DNA of 54,112 nucleotides from an uncultured Actinomycetes bacterium (GTDB lineage Bacteria; Actinomycetota; Actinomycetes; Nanopelagicales; Nanopelagicaceae): positions 1-54,112 of the forward strand of contig CAIMZW010000030.1 in the NCBI GenBank assembly GCA_903846075.1, written 5' to 3'. The position numbers were made by a program, and so were the translations under genes. Shown here piece after piece: positions 26,597 through 34,496 of the stretch. The notes under the pieces were generated by a model. It did not search any database. It worked only from the letters and a program-made list of their open reading frames with translations, and was not told the origin of the DNA. Numbering within the stretch: the stretch's first letter is position 1; every line of letters starts with the position of its first letter.

Positions 26597-27505
26597 TTAA
26601 TTTATGCCTTTAATAGCGTTCGCAATAAAGCGATAGAAATCAACTAATCGTGGACCCCATCGGGAAGGAATATCTTCCGGTAGCGCAATCACATGTTTGT
26701 TCTTGACGGCATCAATTCCTGACCACCCTGGTCGATTCGCAATTGTTTGCGCACTCTCACCGTATTGAGCATCAGCAAGAAAAACGATCTGCGGATTAGC
26801 AGTAACGAGATATTCGGCAGATAGTTGCGGGTATCCAGAAGCATCAGCCCCGGCTGCTTGGTCGGCAATGTTCTTCAAATTGAAATCAGAGTAAACGTGG
26901 CCGATAAAAGTTTGGGAAGTTGCAGAGTATAAAGTCGCGTCGAGTTCGTGAAAGAACGAGATCGGGGTGATCTTGCGTGCGCTCGAAATGATTTGGGAAA
27001 TCGAAACTTTCATTTTCGCCACAATCGACTGGGCTGCCTTCAACTTTCCAGTTGCCTGTCCTATGGCCAAGATCTCTTCATAGGCGTCACTGAGTTGGAG
27101 GGGAGCTTTTTCGATTAATACCGGAATCTTTAAAAGTTCCAAGGATTTTTTCGTTGCTCTGGCATTGGTGGAATCAATAGAGAGAATAACCAGGTCTGGT
27201 TTTTTAGCAGCCAGTGCTTCTACATTGGGGGTGAATGCACTCAACTTTGTTATCGGCGCGTTGGCCGGATAATTCGACAGGCTATCCACGGCTAAGACTT
27301 GAGGCCCAGCGCCAATCGCAAATAAATTTTCAGTAGCTGTGGGAGAGAGCGAAATTATTCGGTGCGGAATTGCCTTCAATGTTGTTGTGAAACCACCGGA
27401 ATGAACCGTAATCGTTTTAGGGGCAGCATTTGCGGGTACAAAACACGCAACGCTAACGCTGAGAAATATTGGGACCGCAAGTAACAGTCTGTTTCTTCGT
27501 TCCAT
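26597..27505 (-). CDS. Periplasmic binding protein of cobalamin-type ABC importer (BtuF/FecB-like)
   Basis: 302 residues. The signal peptide is MERRNRLLLAVPIFLSVSVA followed by CFVPANAAP; cleavage after ANA is likely, and the Cys does not sit in a canonical lipobox. The mature part is a class III binding protein with IPHRIISLSPTATENLFAIG at the N-lobe, LAVDSLSNYP and the long linking helix. I chose ATG 27505, next to the riboswitch terminator; an upstream in-frame start at 27562 would read through the hairpin. It is the first gene of the btuFCD-like operon, where cobalamin control acts. Confidence 0.9.
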   Translation of the reverse strand: MERRNRLLLAVPIFLSVSVACFVPANAAPKTITVHSGGFTTTLKAIPHRIISLSPTATENLFAIGAGPQVLAVDSLSNYPANAPITKLSAFTPNVEALAAKKPDLVILSIDSTNARATKKSLELLKIPVLIEKAPLQLSDAYEEILAIGQATGKLKAAQSIVAKMKVSISQIISSARKITPISFFHELDATLYSATSQTFIGHVYSDFNLKNIADQAAGADASGYPQLSAEYLVTANPQIVFLADAQYGESAQTIANRPGWSGIDAVKNKHVIALPEDIPSRWGPRLVDFYRFIANAIKGIN

Positions 27506-27535
27506 AAAAAAACTCCCTCGCAAGATGTGAGGGAG
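27506..27535 (-). terminator. Expression-platform hairpin of the cobalamin riboswitch, abutting the start codon
   Basis: On the minus strand, CTCCCTC, a nine-base loop and GAGGGAG form a seven-pair stem followed by seven T and then the ATG at 27505. It has the form of an intrinsic terminator. The 3' arm GAGGGAG sits seven bases before the ATG and is the only Shine-Dalgarno-like segment, so the same hairpin would also hide the ribosome-binding site. CTTCCTCC just before the 5' arm can pair with GGAGGAAG in the hairpin at 27578-27598. Confidence 0.8.
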
Positions 27536-27559
27536 GAAGAGGGCTTCTTTCCTAAGGTT

Positions 27560-27740
27560 CACTTAAGCCAGAGAGGCCCGACCTTCCTCCGAGGTCGGAT
27601 ACATCAGTCTTGAGTTAGGCGACCTGGCTCAGATCTTTAAGGGATCATTACAGTTGCGGGAACAGCGCCGGGATTACACCGGACTTCGCTAAATCCAAAA
27701 CTACTGAATTGGGAGGCCCCGCATCAGCAAACGAAAGTTA
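27560..27740 (-). ncRNA. Cobalamin riboswitch
   Basis: On the minus strand the core reads AAGTCCGGTGTAATCCCGG (27685-27667) followed by CGCTGTTCCCGCAACTG and, about 30 bases later, the B12 box AGCCAGGTCGCC (27630-27619). These are the conserved elements of the cobalamin aptamer. A strong hairpin, CCGACCT-loop-AGGTCGG (27598-27578), follows and may be the P13 element that makes the kissing loop. The RNA lies between the small membrane protein gene and btuF and points into btuF. Exact ends are estimates. In this class B12 binding normally lowers expression of uptake genes. Confidence 0.9.
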
Positions 27741-27800
27741 GCACGGATACTCGTGGAGTTAACGACAACAGGGAGAACACGCCAAAAGTCATTAGCGAAA

Positions 27801-28091
27801 CTATTGGCGTCGGCGCCAACCAATCCCGATGGCGAGACCTCCAGCAACAATGATGGCTGCAAGAACAATAGTTATTTGATTGGCTTCAAAGCCGTGTTCA
27901 ACGTCGACGCGGTGACGTTCTTCGCCTGAGTGATCACCTGAAGTGGTAGGTGCTGGAGTGCTGTTGCTGTAGAGAGCCGGGGTGGGAGAGGGATCATCAG
28001 CCCGAGCCAAAGAGAGCGGAAAAGTGGTTGCCACGAAAATGATAGCTGCGCCGGCCAAAGTTTTTTTAAGGCTGAACTTCCTCATGTTCAA
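27801..28091 (-). CDS. Small secreted or membrane-anchored protein, unrecognised
   Basis: About 95 residues. An N-terminal signal sequence (KKTLAGAAIIFVATTFPLSLARA) is followed by a short Ser/Thr/Pro-rich and His/Glu/Asp-containing stretch (TSGDHSGEERHRVDVEHG), a C-terminal helix (ITIVLAAIIVAGGLAIGIGW) and the basic tail RRRQ. The layout is that of a sortase-independent surface peptide anchored by its C-terminus. The TTG at 28091 has AGAGAGGA at good spacing; ATG 28085 is the alternative. It is upstream of the cobalamin riboswitch on the same strand, so it may feed a metal or corrinoid uptake role; its His/Asp/Glu region could bind metal. Function unknown. Confidence 0.65.
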   Translation of the reverse strand: MNMRKFSLKKTLAGAAIIFVATTFPLSLARADDPSPTPALYSNSTPAPTTSGDHSGEERHRVDVEHGFEANQITIVLAAIIVAGGLAIGIGWRRRQ

Positions 28092-28108
28092 AGAGTATCC
28101 TCTCTTCC

Positions 28109-29110
28109 ATGGAATATCGTCGCCTTGGTCGAAGTGGAATGTACGTCTCAGAAATCTCTTATGGGAACTGGATCACACACGGTTCTCAGGTTGAAGAGGA
28201 AGCAGCAATCAAATGCGTTCGAGCGGCGCTCGATGCAGGTATAACCACCTTTGATACCGCAGATGTGTATGCCGGAACTAGGGCCGAAGTGGTCTTGGCT
28301 AAGGCGCTAAAGGGAGTTCGCCGAGAGAGTTATGAGCTTTTCACCAAAGTATTTTTTCCTACGGGTCCAGGAAAGAATGATCGCGGATCTTCGCGTAAAC
28401 ATATTATGGAATCGGTCCACGCCTCGCTCAAGCGACTAAATACTGACCACATAGATTTATATCAATTCCATAGATTTGATTTTGAAACTCCATTGGAAGA
28501 ATCCCTTGCCGCCTTTGACGATTTAGTTCGACAAGGCAAAGTGCATTACATCGGATTCTCCGAATGGAACGCCGATCAAATCGGTGATGCCATCAAGATC
28601 CAGCGTGAACGTGGTTATGACCGTTTTGTTTCCAGCCAACCGCAATATTCGATGTTGTGGCGTGTTATTGAAAAAAGAGTTGTACCTAAGTGCATTGAAG
28701 AGGGAATGGGCCAAATTGTTTGGTCTCCCATCGCCCAAGGCGTTCTGACAGGAAAGTATCTTCCCGGTAAAAAAGCGCCAGCAGGTTCGCGCGCTACGGA
28801 TAAATCTGGTGGCGCCGGAATGATCGCTGGTTGGATGCGAGATGACGTTCTCACTGCGGTGCAAAATCTCAAGCCTGTGGCAGAGGACCTTGGTTTAACG
28901 CTCTCTCAATTGGCTCTTGCCTGGGCGCTTGCTAATCCCAATGTTTCGTCAGTCATCATGGGAGCCTCAAAGCCTGCCCAGGTGAAGGAAAATGTCAAAG
29001 CAAGTGGCGTAGTTCTCGAGCCTGATGTGCTTCTTAAGATCGATGAAATTTTAGGCGATCTACCAGAGCGCGACCCGGATAAGACTCGAAGCCCAAATCC
29101 ACGCCCTTAG
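28109..29110 (+). CDS. Aldo/keto reductase, potassium-channel beta-subunit-like class
   Basis: A 333-residue TIM-barrel NADPH oxidoreductase. The catalytic tetrad is visible: Asp and Tyr in FDTADVYAGT, a Lys in the ELFTKVFFP strand, and a His in LYQFHRFD. The C-terminal ALANPNVSSVIMGASKPAQVKENV is the cofactor-binding end. It reduces aldehydes or ketones; the substrate is unknown. There is no Shine-Dalgarno before ATG 28109, and only 17 bases separate it from the divergent small protein, so its promoter must overlap that gene and the transcript may be leaderless. Confidence 0.9.
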   Translation: MEYRRLGRSGMYVSEISYGNWITHGSQVEEEAAIKCVRAALDAGITTFDTADVYAGTRAEVVLAKALKGVRRESYELFTKVFFPTGPGKNDRGSSRKHIMESVHASLKRLNTDHIDLYQFHRFDFETPLEESLAAFDDLVRQGKVHYIGFSEWNADQIGDAIKIQRERGYDRFVSSQPQYSMLWRVIEKRVVPKCIEEGMGQIVWSPIAQGVLTGKYLPGKKAPAGSRATDKSGGAGMIAGWMRDDVLTAVQNLKPVAEDLGLTLSQLALAWALANPNVSSVIMGASKPAQVKENVKASGVVLEPDVLLKIDEILGDLPERDPDKTRSPNPRP

Positions 29111-29128
29111 TTCGCTTTACAGACTGGG

Positions 29129-29689
29129 CTAAATCTTCTCGCGTTCACCGCGTGATACCTGAGGACTCGGCGCCCGCATTCTTCGAAGTTGTGTTGAACG
29201 TAGCCAGCCGTACATTCCTAAGCCCTTAAGAGGTTCATTGGGAAAGCGGGCGGCAACTTCCTTGCGAATTCGACGAGTGAAGAAAATTCCAGAAGCCAGC
29301 GAGTACAACATCGCGCCATACATAAAAAGAATCGCGAGAAGTTGGACGAACTTGTTCGGGATGACGGTTAAGACCAAAACTGTGATGATAACTGGCAGAA
29401 AGTATTCGCCGATGGTGCGACGGGAATCGACGTAGTTGCGAATGAATTTTTTAGCCGGCCCACGATCGCGCGCTGGAAGGGCACTCTCTTCACCTCGCAT
29501 GTAGGCGGCGCGAGCTTCTCGTCGGCGAGTGATATCAAGTTCACGCTGCTTAGCCTTGCCTGCCTTAGTTGTAGCAGGGGCTAGGGCATTCACCTTTCGG
29601 GCGGCCTCGGCATCTTTTCGCTTGGGTGTTGCCCGACCTTTTTTACCTGGGATTACCTCTTCAGGTGTGCCTTCTTGATCTTTGCTCAT
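29129..29689 (-). CDS. DUF3043 family membrane protein
   Basis: 186 residues from ATG 29689, four bases after the nadA stop. The N-terminal 100 residues are very basic and Ala-rich (GKKGRATPKRKDAEAARK; RELDITRRREARAAYMRGE), followed by the family core RDRGPAKKFIRNYVDSRR, two hydrophobic helices and a basic tail. It corresponds to Rv2206 of M. tuberculosis, function unknown. It is co-transcribed with nadA here, probably by position rather than pathway. Confidence 0.85.
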   Translation of the reverse strand: MSKDQEGTPEEVIPGKKGRATPKRKDAEAARKVNALAPATTKAGKAKQRELDITRRREARAAYMRGEESALPARDRGPAKKFIRNYVDSRRTIGEYFLPVIITVLVLTVIPNKFVQLLAILFMYGAMLYSLASGIFFTRRIRKEVAARFPNEPLKGLGMYGWLRSTQLRRMRAPSPQVSRGEREKI

Positions 29690-29693
29690 GCGG

Positions 29694-30836
29694 CTACGGT
29701 AGAGCCAGCATTCTTTCCAACGCAACTTTGGCAAATTGTGAGACCTCGAGATCTACCTTTATTTGATTCACTAGACGGGAATCAACGAGAGATTCCATCG
29801 CCCAGACGAGATGAGGTAGATCGATTCGATTCATGGTCGAGCAGTAGCAGACCGTCTTGTCCAAGAAGAGAATCTCCTTGTCAGGATTGTTTCTTGCCAA
29901 CCTCTGGACCAGGTTGAGTTCCGTTCCGATTGCCCATTTCGACCCTGATGGGGCATCGGCAATCGTCCTAATTATCATTTCGGTACTTCCGACTACATCG
30001 GAATTGATGACAACTTCATGTTGACATTCCGGATGCACTAAGACATTGACTCCGGGAACTCGGGCTCTCACCTCTTGAATATTGGCTAACGAAAAACGTC
30101 CATGTACCGAGCAATGACCACGCCAGAGAATGACTTTAGCTCGGGCAATTTCAGCGACGGTGAGGCCGCCCATTGGTTTCCATGGATTCCAAAGGACACA
30201 ATCTTCCAATGAAAGGCCTAGTTTGGTAATTGCAGTATTTCGACCCAGGTGTTGATCGGGGAGAAAGAGAATCTTTTCGCCTTGTCCGAATGCCCAACTC
30301 ATTGCGCGTTCAGCATTGGAAGAGGTACAGACTGCGCCGCCATGGCGTCCCGTGAAAGCCTTTATCGCGGCCGAGGAATTCATGTAGGTAATCGGAATGG
30401 TGGAATTGGCCAGACCGAGTGAAGTTAAATCGTCCCAGCAAGCATTTACTTGCGCAGCCGTAGCCATATCGGCCATAGAACAACCAGCAGAAAGATCGGG
30501 AAGAATTACTTTTTGATCCGGCGTGGTCAAAATATCGGCGCTCTCCGCCATGAAATGAACCCCGCAGAAAAAGATGTATTCCGCTTGCGGATTGGAGGCT
30601 GCCGCTTGAGCCAACTTGAAAGAGTCTCCAGTGATGTCGGCAAACTGAATGACTTCATCGCGCTGGTAGTGATGTCCCAGGATCATCGCCTTCGAACCTA
30701 ATGCTGCCCGGGCAACTTTGGCGCGCTCGATAAGCGTTGGATCTGAAGCCGCAGGTAAATCTCCGGCGCAGGAAACTCCACGCTCGCTGGAAAGGTCAGA
30801 TTCGCTACCAAGAAGGAATAGGTCGGATAGGGCCAT
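29694..30836 (-). CDS. nadA: Quinolinate synthase
   Basis: A [4Fe-4S] enzyme that condenses iminoaspartate with dihydroxyacetone phosphate to make quinolinate for NAD synthesis. It has 380 residues. The three cluster cysteines are in IFFCGVHFMAE, VHPECQHEV and the CYCSTMNRI region; ILGHHYQRDEVIQFAD near residue 53 is the substrate loop. ATG 30836 is preferred over the frame start at 30872. nadB and nadC are not adjacent, unlike in many actinobacteria. It is divergent from the A-type Fe-S carrier gene, which could supply its cluster. Confidence 0.95.
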   Translation of the reverse strand: MALSDLFLLGSESDLSSERGVSCAGDLPAASDPTLIERAKVARAALGSKAMILGHHYQRDEVIQFADITGDSFKLAQAAASNPQAEYIFFCGVHFMAESADILTTPDQKVILPDLSAGCSMADMATAAQVNACWDDLTSLGLANSTIPITYMNSSAAIKAFTGRHGGAVCTSSNAERAMSWAFGQGEKILFLPDQHLGRNTAITKLGLSLEDCVLWNPWKPMGGLTVAEIARAKVILWRGHCSVHGRFSLANIQEVRARVPGVNVLVHPECQHEVVINSDVVGSTEMIIRTIADAPSGSKWAIGTELNLVQRLARNNPDKEILFLDKTVCYCSTMNRIDLPHLVWAMESLVDSRLVNQIKVDLEVSQFAKVALERMLALP

Positions 30837-30965
30837 GCCCTCATTCTCGCCCCAAGAACCAGGAACTGCCAATCGGCGGGAATGTTTCGGTGCCGCATTT
30901 GGTTAAGAAAACAGGTAACCTTCAGCACAAGGGATCGGCAAACCCGAAATTTCAAGGAGAGATAA

Positions 30966-31328
30966 ATGAGCACTGAGACCGTTCAAGATGTTTCCATTCA
31001 AACTGGTGGAATTCTGCTATCAGATGTTGCAGCAGAGAAGGTTGCATCACTTCTTGCTCAAGAAGGTCGGGATGATTTGAGCCTTCGCGTTGCAGTCCAG
31101 CCAGGCGGCTGCTCTGGTCTGCGCTACCAGCTCTACTTCGATGACCGCTCACTAGATGGCGATACCGTCACGGAATTTGGTTCGGTCAAGGTGGTCACGG
31201 ACAAGATGAGTACCCCATATCTCATGGGTGCATCCATTGATTTCGTTGACACCATTGAGAAGCAAGGCTTCACTATTGATAACCCGAATGCTCAAGGCTC
31301 TTGCGCCTGCGGCGATTCTTTCAACTAA
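30966..31328 (+). CDS. erpA: A-type iron-sulfur cluster carrier (ErpA/HesB-like)
   Basis: 120 residues. Delivers Fe-S clusters to target apoproteins. The three ligand cysteines are in PGGCSGLRYQLYFD and the C-terminal GSCACGDSFN, the standard arrangement. CAAGGAGAG six to seven bases upstream supports ATG 30966. It matches Rv2204c in position and type. A strong terminator follows, so it is monocistronic. Likely clients nearby are NadA, LipA and the Rieske protein; this is inference. Confidence 0.93.
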   Translation: MSTETVQDVSIQTGGILLSDVAAEKVASLLAQEGRDDLSLRVAVQPGGCSGLRYQLYFDDRSLDGDTVTEFGSVKVVTDKMSTPYLMGASIDFVDTIEKQGFTIDNPNAQGSCACGDSFN

Positions 31329-31357
31329 TACCTAACCGAACTCATAGCTTTTTCCTT

Positions 31358-31405
31358 CACCCGCGTTAGATCACTTTTCGATCTGGCGCGGGTGACGTGT
31401 TTTTT
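31358..31405 (+). terminator. Intrinsic terminator after the Fe-S carrier gene
   Basis: CACCCGCG (31358-31365) pairs with CGCGGGTG (31387-31394), with an inner AGATC/GATCT stem and a small loop, followed by GTGTTTTTTC. This is one of the clearest terminators in the window. Confidence 0.92.
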
Positions 31406-31431
31406 CGCCTCTGCCTCGCGATAATGCGCCT

Positions 31432-32421
31432 ATGAAGATTGCAGTGGCTGGTTCGGTAGGAAGAGATCACCTCATGACCTTTCCGGGAAAATTTAGCGAT
31501 TCTTTAGTTGCTGACTCCCTTTCTAAAGTCTCCCTCTCGTTCCTGGTGGACAGCCTCGATATTCGTCGTGGTGGTTGCGCGGCCAATATCTCCTTTGGAA
31601 TGGCTGCTCTTGGGTTACATCCGATTTTGATAGCGGCAGTCGGCAAAGATTGGGCGGATTACGACGCTTGGCTTACTCGCCATGGGGTCGACACCTCCCA
31701 TGTTCGAATTTCCACTGAACTTTTTACTGCGACTTTCATGGTGACAACTGATGATGAACTGAACCAGATCGCATCTTTCTTTCCTGGCGCCATGAGTGAA
31801 GCGCGCGAGATCGAACTAGCCCCCATTATTGAAAAAGCAGGTCGATTCGATCTCTTGGTTATTTCCCCAGATGATCCTGCGGCGATGGTTCGACACTCCG
31901 AAACCGCCCGAACCCTGGGGATTGCCTTTGCTGCCGACCCTTCGCAACAACTCGCCCGTATGAGCGGTGAAGAAATTCGCCTGCTGATCGATGGAGCGAC
32001 CTACCTTTTTCTCAACGAATATGAATTGGCGCTCGCTATTCAAAAGACCGGTTGGAGCGATCAAGCGATCATGGATCGAGTCAAAGTTCGAGTCGTTACT
32101 TTAGGCTCGAAGGGAGCGCGAGTCGAAGAGCACGGCAAAGAGACCATCGTCGTTCCGGTTGCGCAAGAGAAGGCGAAAATTGATCCAACAGGAATTGGAG
32201 ACAGTTTTCGATCAGGTTTTGTTGCCGGATTGTCGTGGGGCTTAGACCATCAACTATGCGCTGAACTTGGTTCGCTGCTCGCAACCTATTGTTTGGAGAC
32301 AAAGGGAACGCAGGAATATCGATTTACCGAATCCGAATTTCTGGATCGTTTTGAAAATGCCTACGGCTCGAAAGCTCGTCGCGACATCGAAGGAAAAATA
32401 ATTCCGCACCTAGTTGGATAG
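31432..32421 (+). CDS. adoK: Adenosine kinase, PfkB family
   Basis: 329 residues, resembling M. tuberculosis Rv2202c, an adenosine kinase of the ribokinase type that salvages adenosine to AMP. The start MKIAVAGSVGRDHLMTFPGKFSD and the block KVSLSFLVDSLDI (quoted in parts) follow Rv2202c closely as I recall it. PfkB signature 1 is RRGGCAANISFGMAALG; signature 2 is DPTGIGDSFRSGF, where Asp is the catalytic base. The last 12 bases overlap the end of the convergent TusA gene. Confidence 0.82.
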   Translation: MKIAVAGSVGRDHLMTFPGKFSDSLVADSLSKVSLSFLVDSLDIRRGGCAANISFGMAALGLHPILIAAVGKDWADYDAWLTRHGVDTSHVRISTELFTATFMVTTDDELNQIASFFPGAMSEAREIELAPIIEKAGRFDLLVISPDDPAAMVRHSETARTLGIAFAADPSQQLARMSGEEIRLLIDGATYLFLNEYELALAIQKTGWSDQAIMDRVKVRVVTLGSKGARVEEHGKETIVVPVAQEKAKIDPTGIGDSFRSGFVAGLSWGLDHQLCAELGSLLATYCLETKGTQEYRFTESEFLDRFENAYGSKARRDIEGKIIPHLVG

Positions 32422-32622
32422 TTTGCGGATGCGAAAGCGATATTGACCATCTTCAACCACTACGTTACCTGTCATCCTGGCCCACGCTTGTACATCAGGG
32501 GAGGTCGCAGGATCATCGCTGAGGAGCAGTATTTCTTCATTGATGTTTAAGGTTCGGATGACCTTTGCAAGTTCGATAATTGGTATCGGACAACGCATGC
32601 CCCGAGCGTCAACTTCCATCAT
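32410..32622 (-). CDS. TusA-family sulfur carrier
   Basis: 70 residues, a complete small TusA domain. The persulfide-carrying cysteine is in the signature RGMRCPIPIIELAK at residues 8-21 (CPxP motif). TusA proteins accept sulfur from a desulfurase and pass it to tRNA thiolation, molybdopterin or other acceptors. The ATG overlaps the stop of the desulfurase-like gene by four bases (ATGA), so the pair is made in fixed ratio. I recall actinobacterial proteins in which these two domains are fused in one chain, which supports physical partnership. The acceptor pathway is unknown. Confidence 0.9.
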   Translation of the reverse strand: MMEVDARGMRCPIPIIELAKVIRTLNINEEILLLSDDPATSPDVQAWARMTGNVVVEDGQYRFRIRKLSN

Positions 32623-33689
32623 CTGCGCTGAGTTTCCACAACTTCTTGTAACGCAAAAAGAAAGGCGTTCAGTGCTTCATCTGTGACTTCAGTCCGCAAA
32701 TACAGTCGAATATTTCCATGGGTTAATTTGCCCATAGCCGCCAGGACGTGACTTGGTTGCAGATTCAGACTTGTACAGGCCGAGCCAGAGTCGACCGAGA
32801 ACCCGCGTGCCGATAAATCCGTCGTCAATCTTTCAGCATCGACATAGAGAAATGAGAAGGAGAGCAAATGAGCAAGACCTTCATCGCGTTCAGAGGCAAA
32901 ATCAACATCTGAAATATTTCGAGATACGAAGTCAATGATTTGGTTTTTCATCGCCTTCAAACGATGTGAATTTTCTTCTCTCGCTTTTGCCCAATGTTCA
33001 AGCGCGATTGCACTTGCGAGGACTAATGGAATGGAAAAAGAATCTGACACTTTTCGTGGATCGAGATGAGGCAGGGGATTGCGCCACGAAGACGAATGTG
33101 AAATCGCCAAGATGGCTAGACCCGACGGACCGAACCAACTTCGTGAATCCCACAAGGCGGACTGCCATTTATCCGGAAGCGGAATTTGGGTGCCCGAGGC
33201 AGTGGCATCCACAAAGAGCCGGGATGGAGGAGGGCTCTGTTTTTGAACAATTCCCGTTTCACCATTGCCCAATTGCCAAGCCAGCACCGAATTTGGGTCC
33301 AGTTCGATAACTTCGATCTGGCCATGCGAGGAGACCGGTAGGACTTCAGTTTTATGTCCGGATAGGGCGAGGTGATGACTTTGGGCGAAAATTTCCTGCC
33401 GGTCCACGGCCGAATGAATAAACCGAGTTTCAGAATGGTGAACCAACCCAGCAATTCCGAGGTGGAAGCCAATCCCGACATCACTAAGGAAGTGGATTTC
33501 ATCGCTTCGAACCCCGAGATGGGTAGAAAAAGTCTGTTTCGCCTCCTCGAGCAAAATAGCCGTCCGTCTAGATTCTGGATGGATTTTGCTGGGATCTGCC
33601 CAACCACGCTCAAAAATGGCAGAAAGTGCCGCTCTCGCCGCCGGATGCAGGGCGGATTCACTTTGAAACTCGGCTGTGATGGGAACCAC
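32619..33689 (-). CDS. Cysteine desulfurase-like (class V aminotransferase fold) protein lacking the PLP lysine
   Basis: 356 residues from GTG 33689. The fold is that of IscS/NifS: the HSAV segment (His92), NGETG (142-146), LFVDA with Asp161, the sulfur-carrying loop DSGSACTSLNLQPSHVL with Cys305, and GNIRLYLR. The position of the Schiff-base lysine, normally SxHK(x)GPKG, reads DSRSWFGPSG (181-190), so Trp185 or Ser stands there and no lysine is in the motif. The Gln of the PLP site is also replaced (ATASG). It may therefore be a persulfide handler without desulfurase activity, or use another lysine such as Lys174. A start at 33749 would collide with the ctaC start and is unlikely. Confidence 0.8.
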   Translation of the reverse strand: MVPITAEFQSESALHPAARAALSAIFERGWADPSKIHPESRRTAILLEEAKQTFSTHLGVRSDEIHFLSDVGIGFHLGIAGLVHHSETRFIHSAVDRQEIFAQSHHLALSGHKTEVLPVSSHGQIEVIELDPNSVLAWQLGNGETGIVQKQSPPPSRLFVDATASGTQIPLPDKWQSALWDSRSWFGPSGLAILAISHSSSWRNPLPHLDPRKVSDSFSIPLVLASAIALEHWAKAREENSHRLKAMKNQIIDFVSRNISDVDFASERDEGLAHLLSFSFLYVDAERLTTDLSARGFSVDSGSACTSLNLQPSHVLAAMGKLTHGNIRLYLRTEVTDEALNAFLFALQEVVETQRR

Positions 33690-33747
33690 GCTTCGAACCG
33701 TACCCCCACCTGACGGCAGATGCGAGCGCGGCAAGTATCCTTCTCCC

Positions 33748-34494
33748 ATGCAATTTAAACGGGGAATGTCGTTTGTCTTTTTGGCCGCCGTTGGTGTTGC
33801 CTCGCTCACATCTTGCTCTAGCTCGAAGATTTCTGGTCTCGGCTATGACAAAGGACTTTCGAGCGTCAACGACACCACATTGCCGTTATGGCAGGGGGCC
33901 TGGATCACTGCTGCGGTAGTCGGAATTTTCACACTGGTTTTGATTTTGTGGCCAGCCGTTTTTCACCGTAAGAAGAATGATGAGTTCCCTAAGCAAACTC
34001 GATACAACGTTCCTACTGAGGTCGCATACACCTTGATTCCTTTTATCATCGTGGCAGTTCTCTTTGCTTACACTGCTCGCGACGAAGCTCGAATTACTAA
34101 AGTCGAGAGCGCGACAACTGCGATGCACAATATTCATGTCAATGGAATTCAATGGTCTTGGCAATTTACCTACGATGATGCTGGACCAAATGCAACCGTG
34201 ACCGGAACGCCTGCTCAGCCACCTACTCTCGTACTTCCGCAGGGCGAAAAGGTGCGGTTTACGCTAACTTCTAACGATGTTGTACACGGTTTCTGGATCC
34301 CAGCTTTTATGATCCAAATGCAGAATTTGCCGCACGTGGAAAATCACTTGGAATTTTCAGCCAATGTTCTAGGAACCTATCCAGGACGTTGCAACATTTT
34401 GTGTGGCCGCGATCATTCGCAAATGCTCTTCAAGGTGAAAGTTGTTACGCCAAGTCAGTACCAGGATTATCTCAAGACGCTTAAGGTGGCCTAA
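33748..34494 (+). CDS. ctaC: Cytochrome c oxidase subunit II
   Basis: Holds the CuA centre of the aa3 oxidase and takes electrons from the cytochrome bc complex. It has 248 residues. A lipoprotein-type signal ends in LTSC, then come two transmembrane helices (about 45-68 and 90-110) and a cupredoxin domain. CuA ligands are the distal His in VVHGFW and the motif [12 protein letters not shown] with two Cys, His and Met, all intact. It starts the ctaC-ctaD-ctaF operon and diverges from the desulfurase-like gene with 58 bases between starts. Confidence 0.96.
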   Translation: MQFKRGMSFVFLAAVGVASLTSCSSSKISGLGYDKGLSSVNDTTLPLWQGAWITAAVVGIFTLVLILWPAVFHRKKNDEFPKQTRYNVPTEVAYTLIPFIIVAVLFAYTARDEARITKVESATTAMHNIHVNGIQWSWQFTYDDAGPNATVTGTPAQPPTLVLPQGEKVRFTLTSNDVVHGFWIPAFMIQMQNLPHVENHLEFSANVLGTYPGRCNILCGRDHSQMLFKVKVVTPSQYQDYLKTLKVA

Positions 34495-34496
34495 TC

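Noticed and set aside
24819-27505. Ferric siderophore importer
   Set aside because: The families allow it, but the cobalamin riboswitch in front of the operon makes B12 or another corrinoid the better-supported substrate.
33690-33749. Longer N-terminus for the desulfurase-like protein, starting at 33749
   Set aside because: That ATG would overlap the ctaC ATG within CATG, and family similarity begins at the GTG at 33689.
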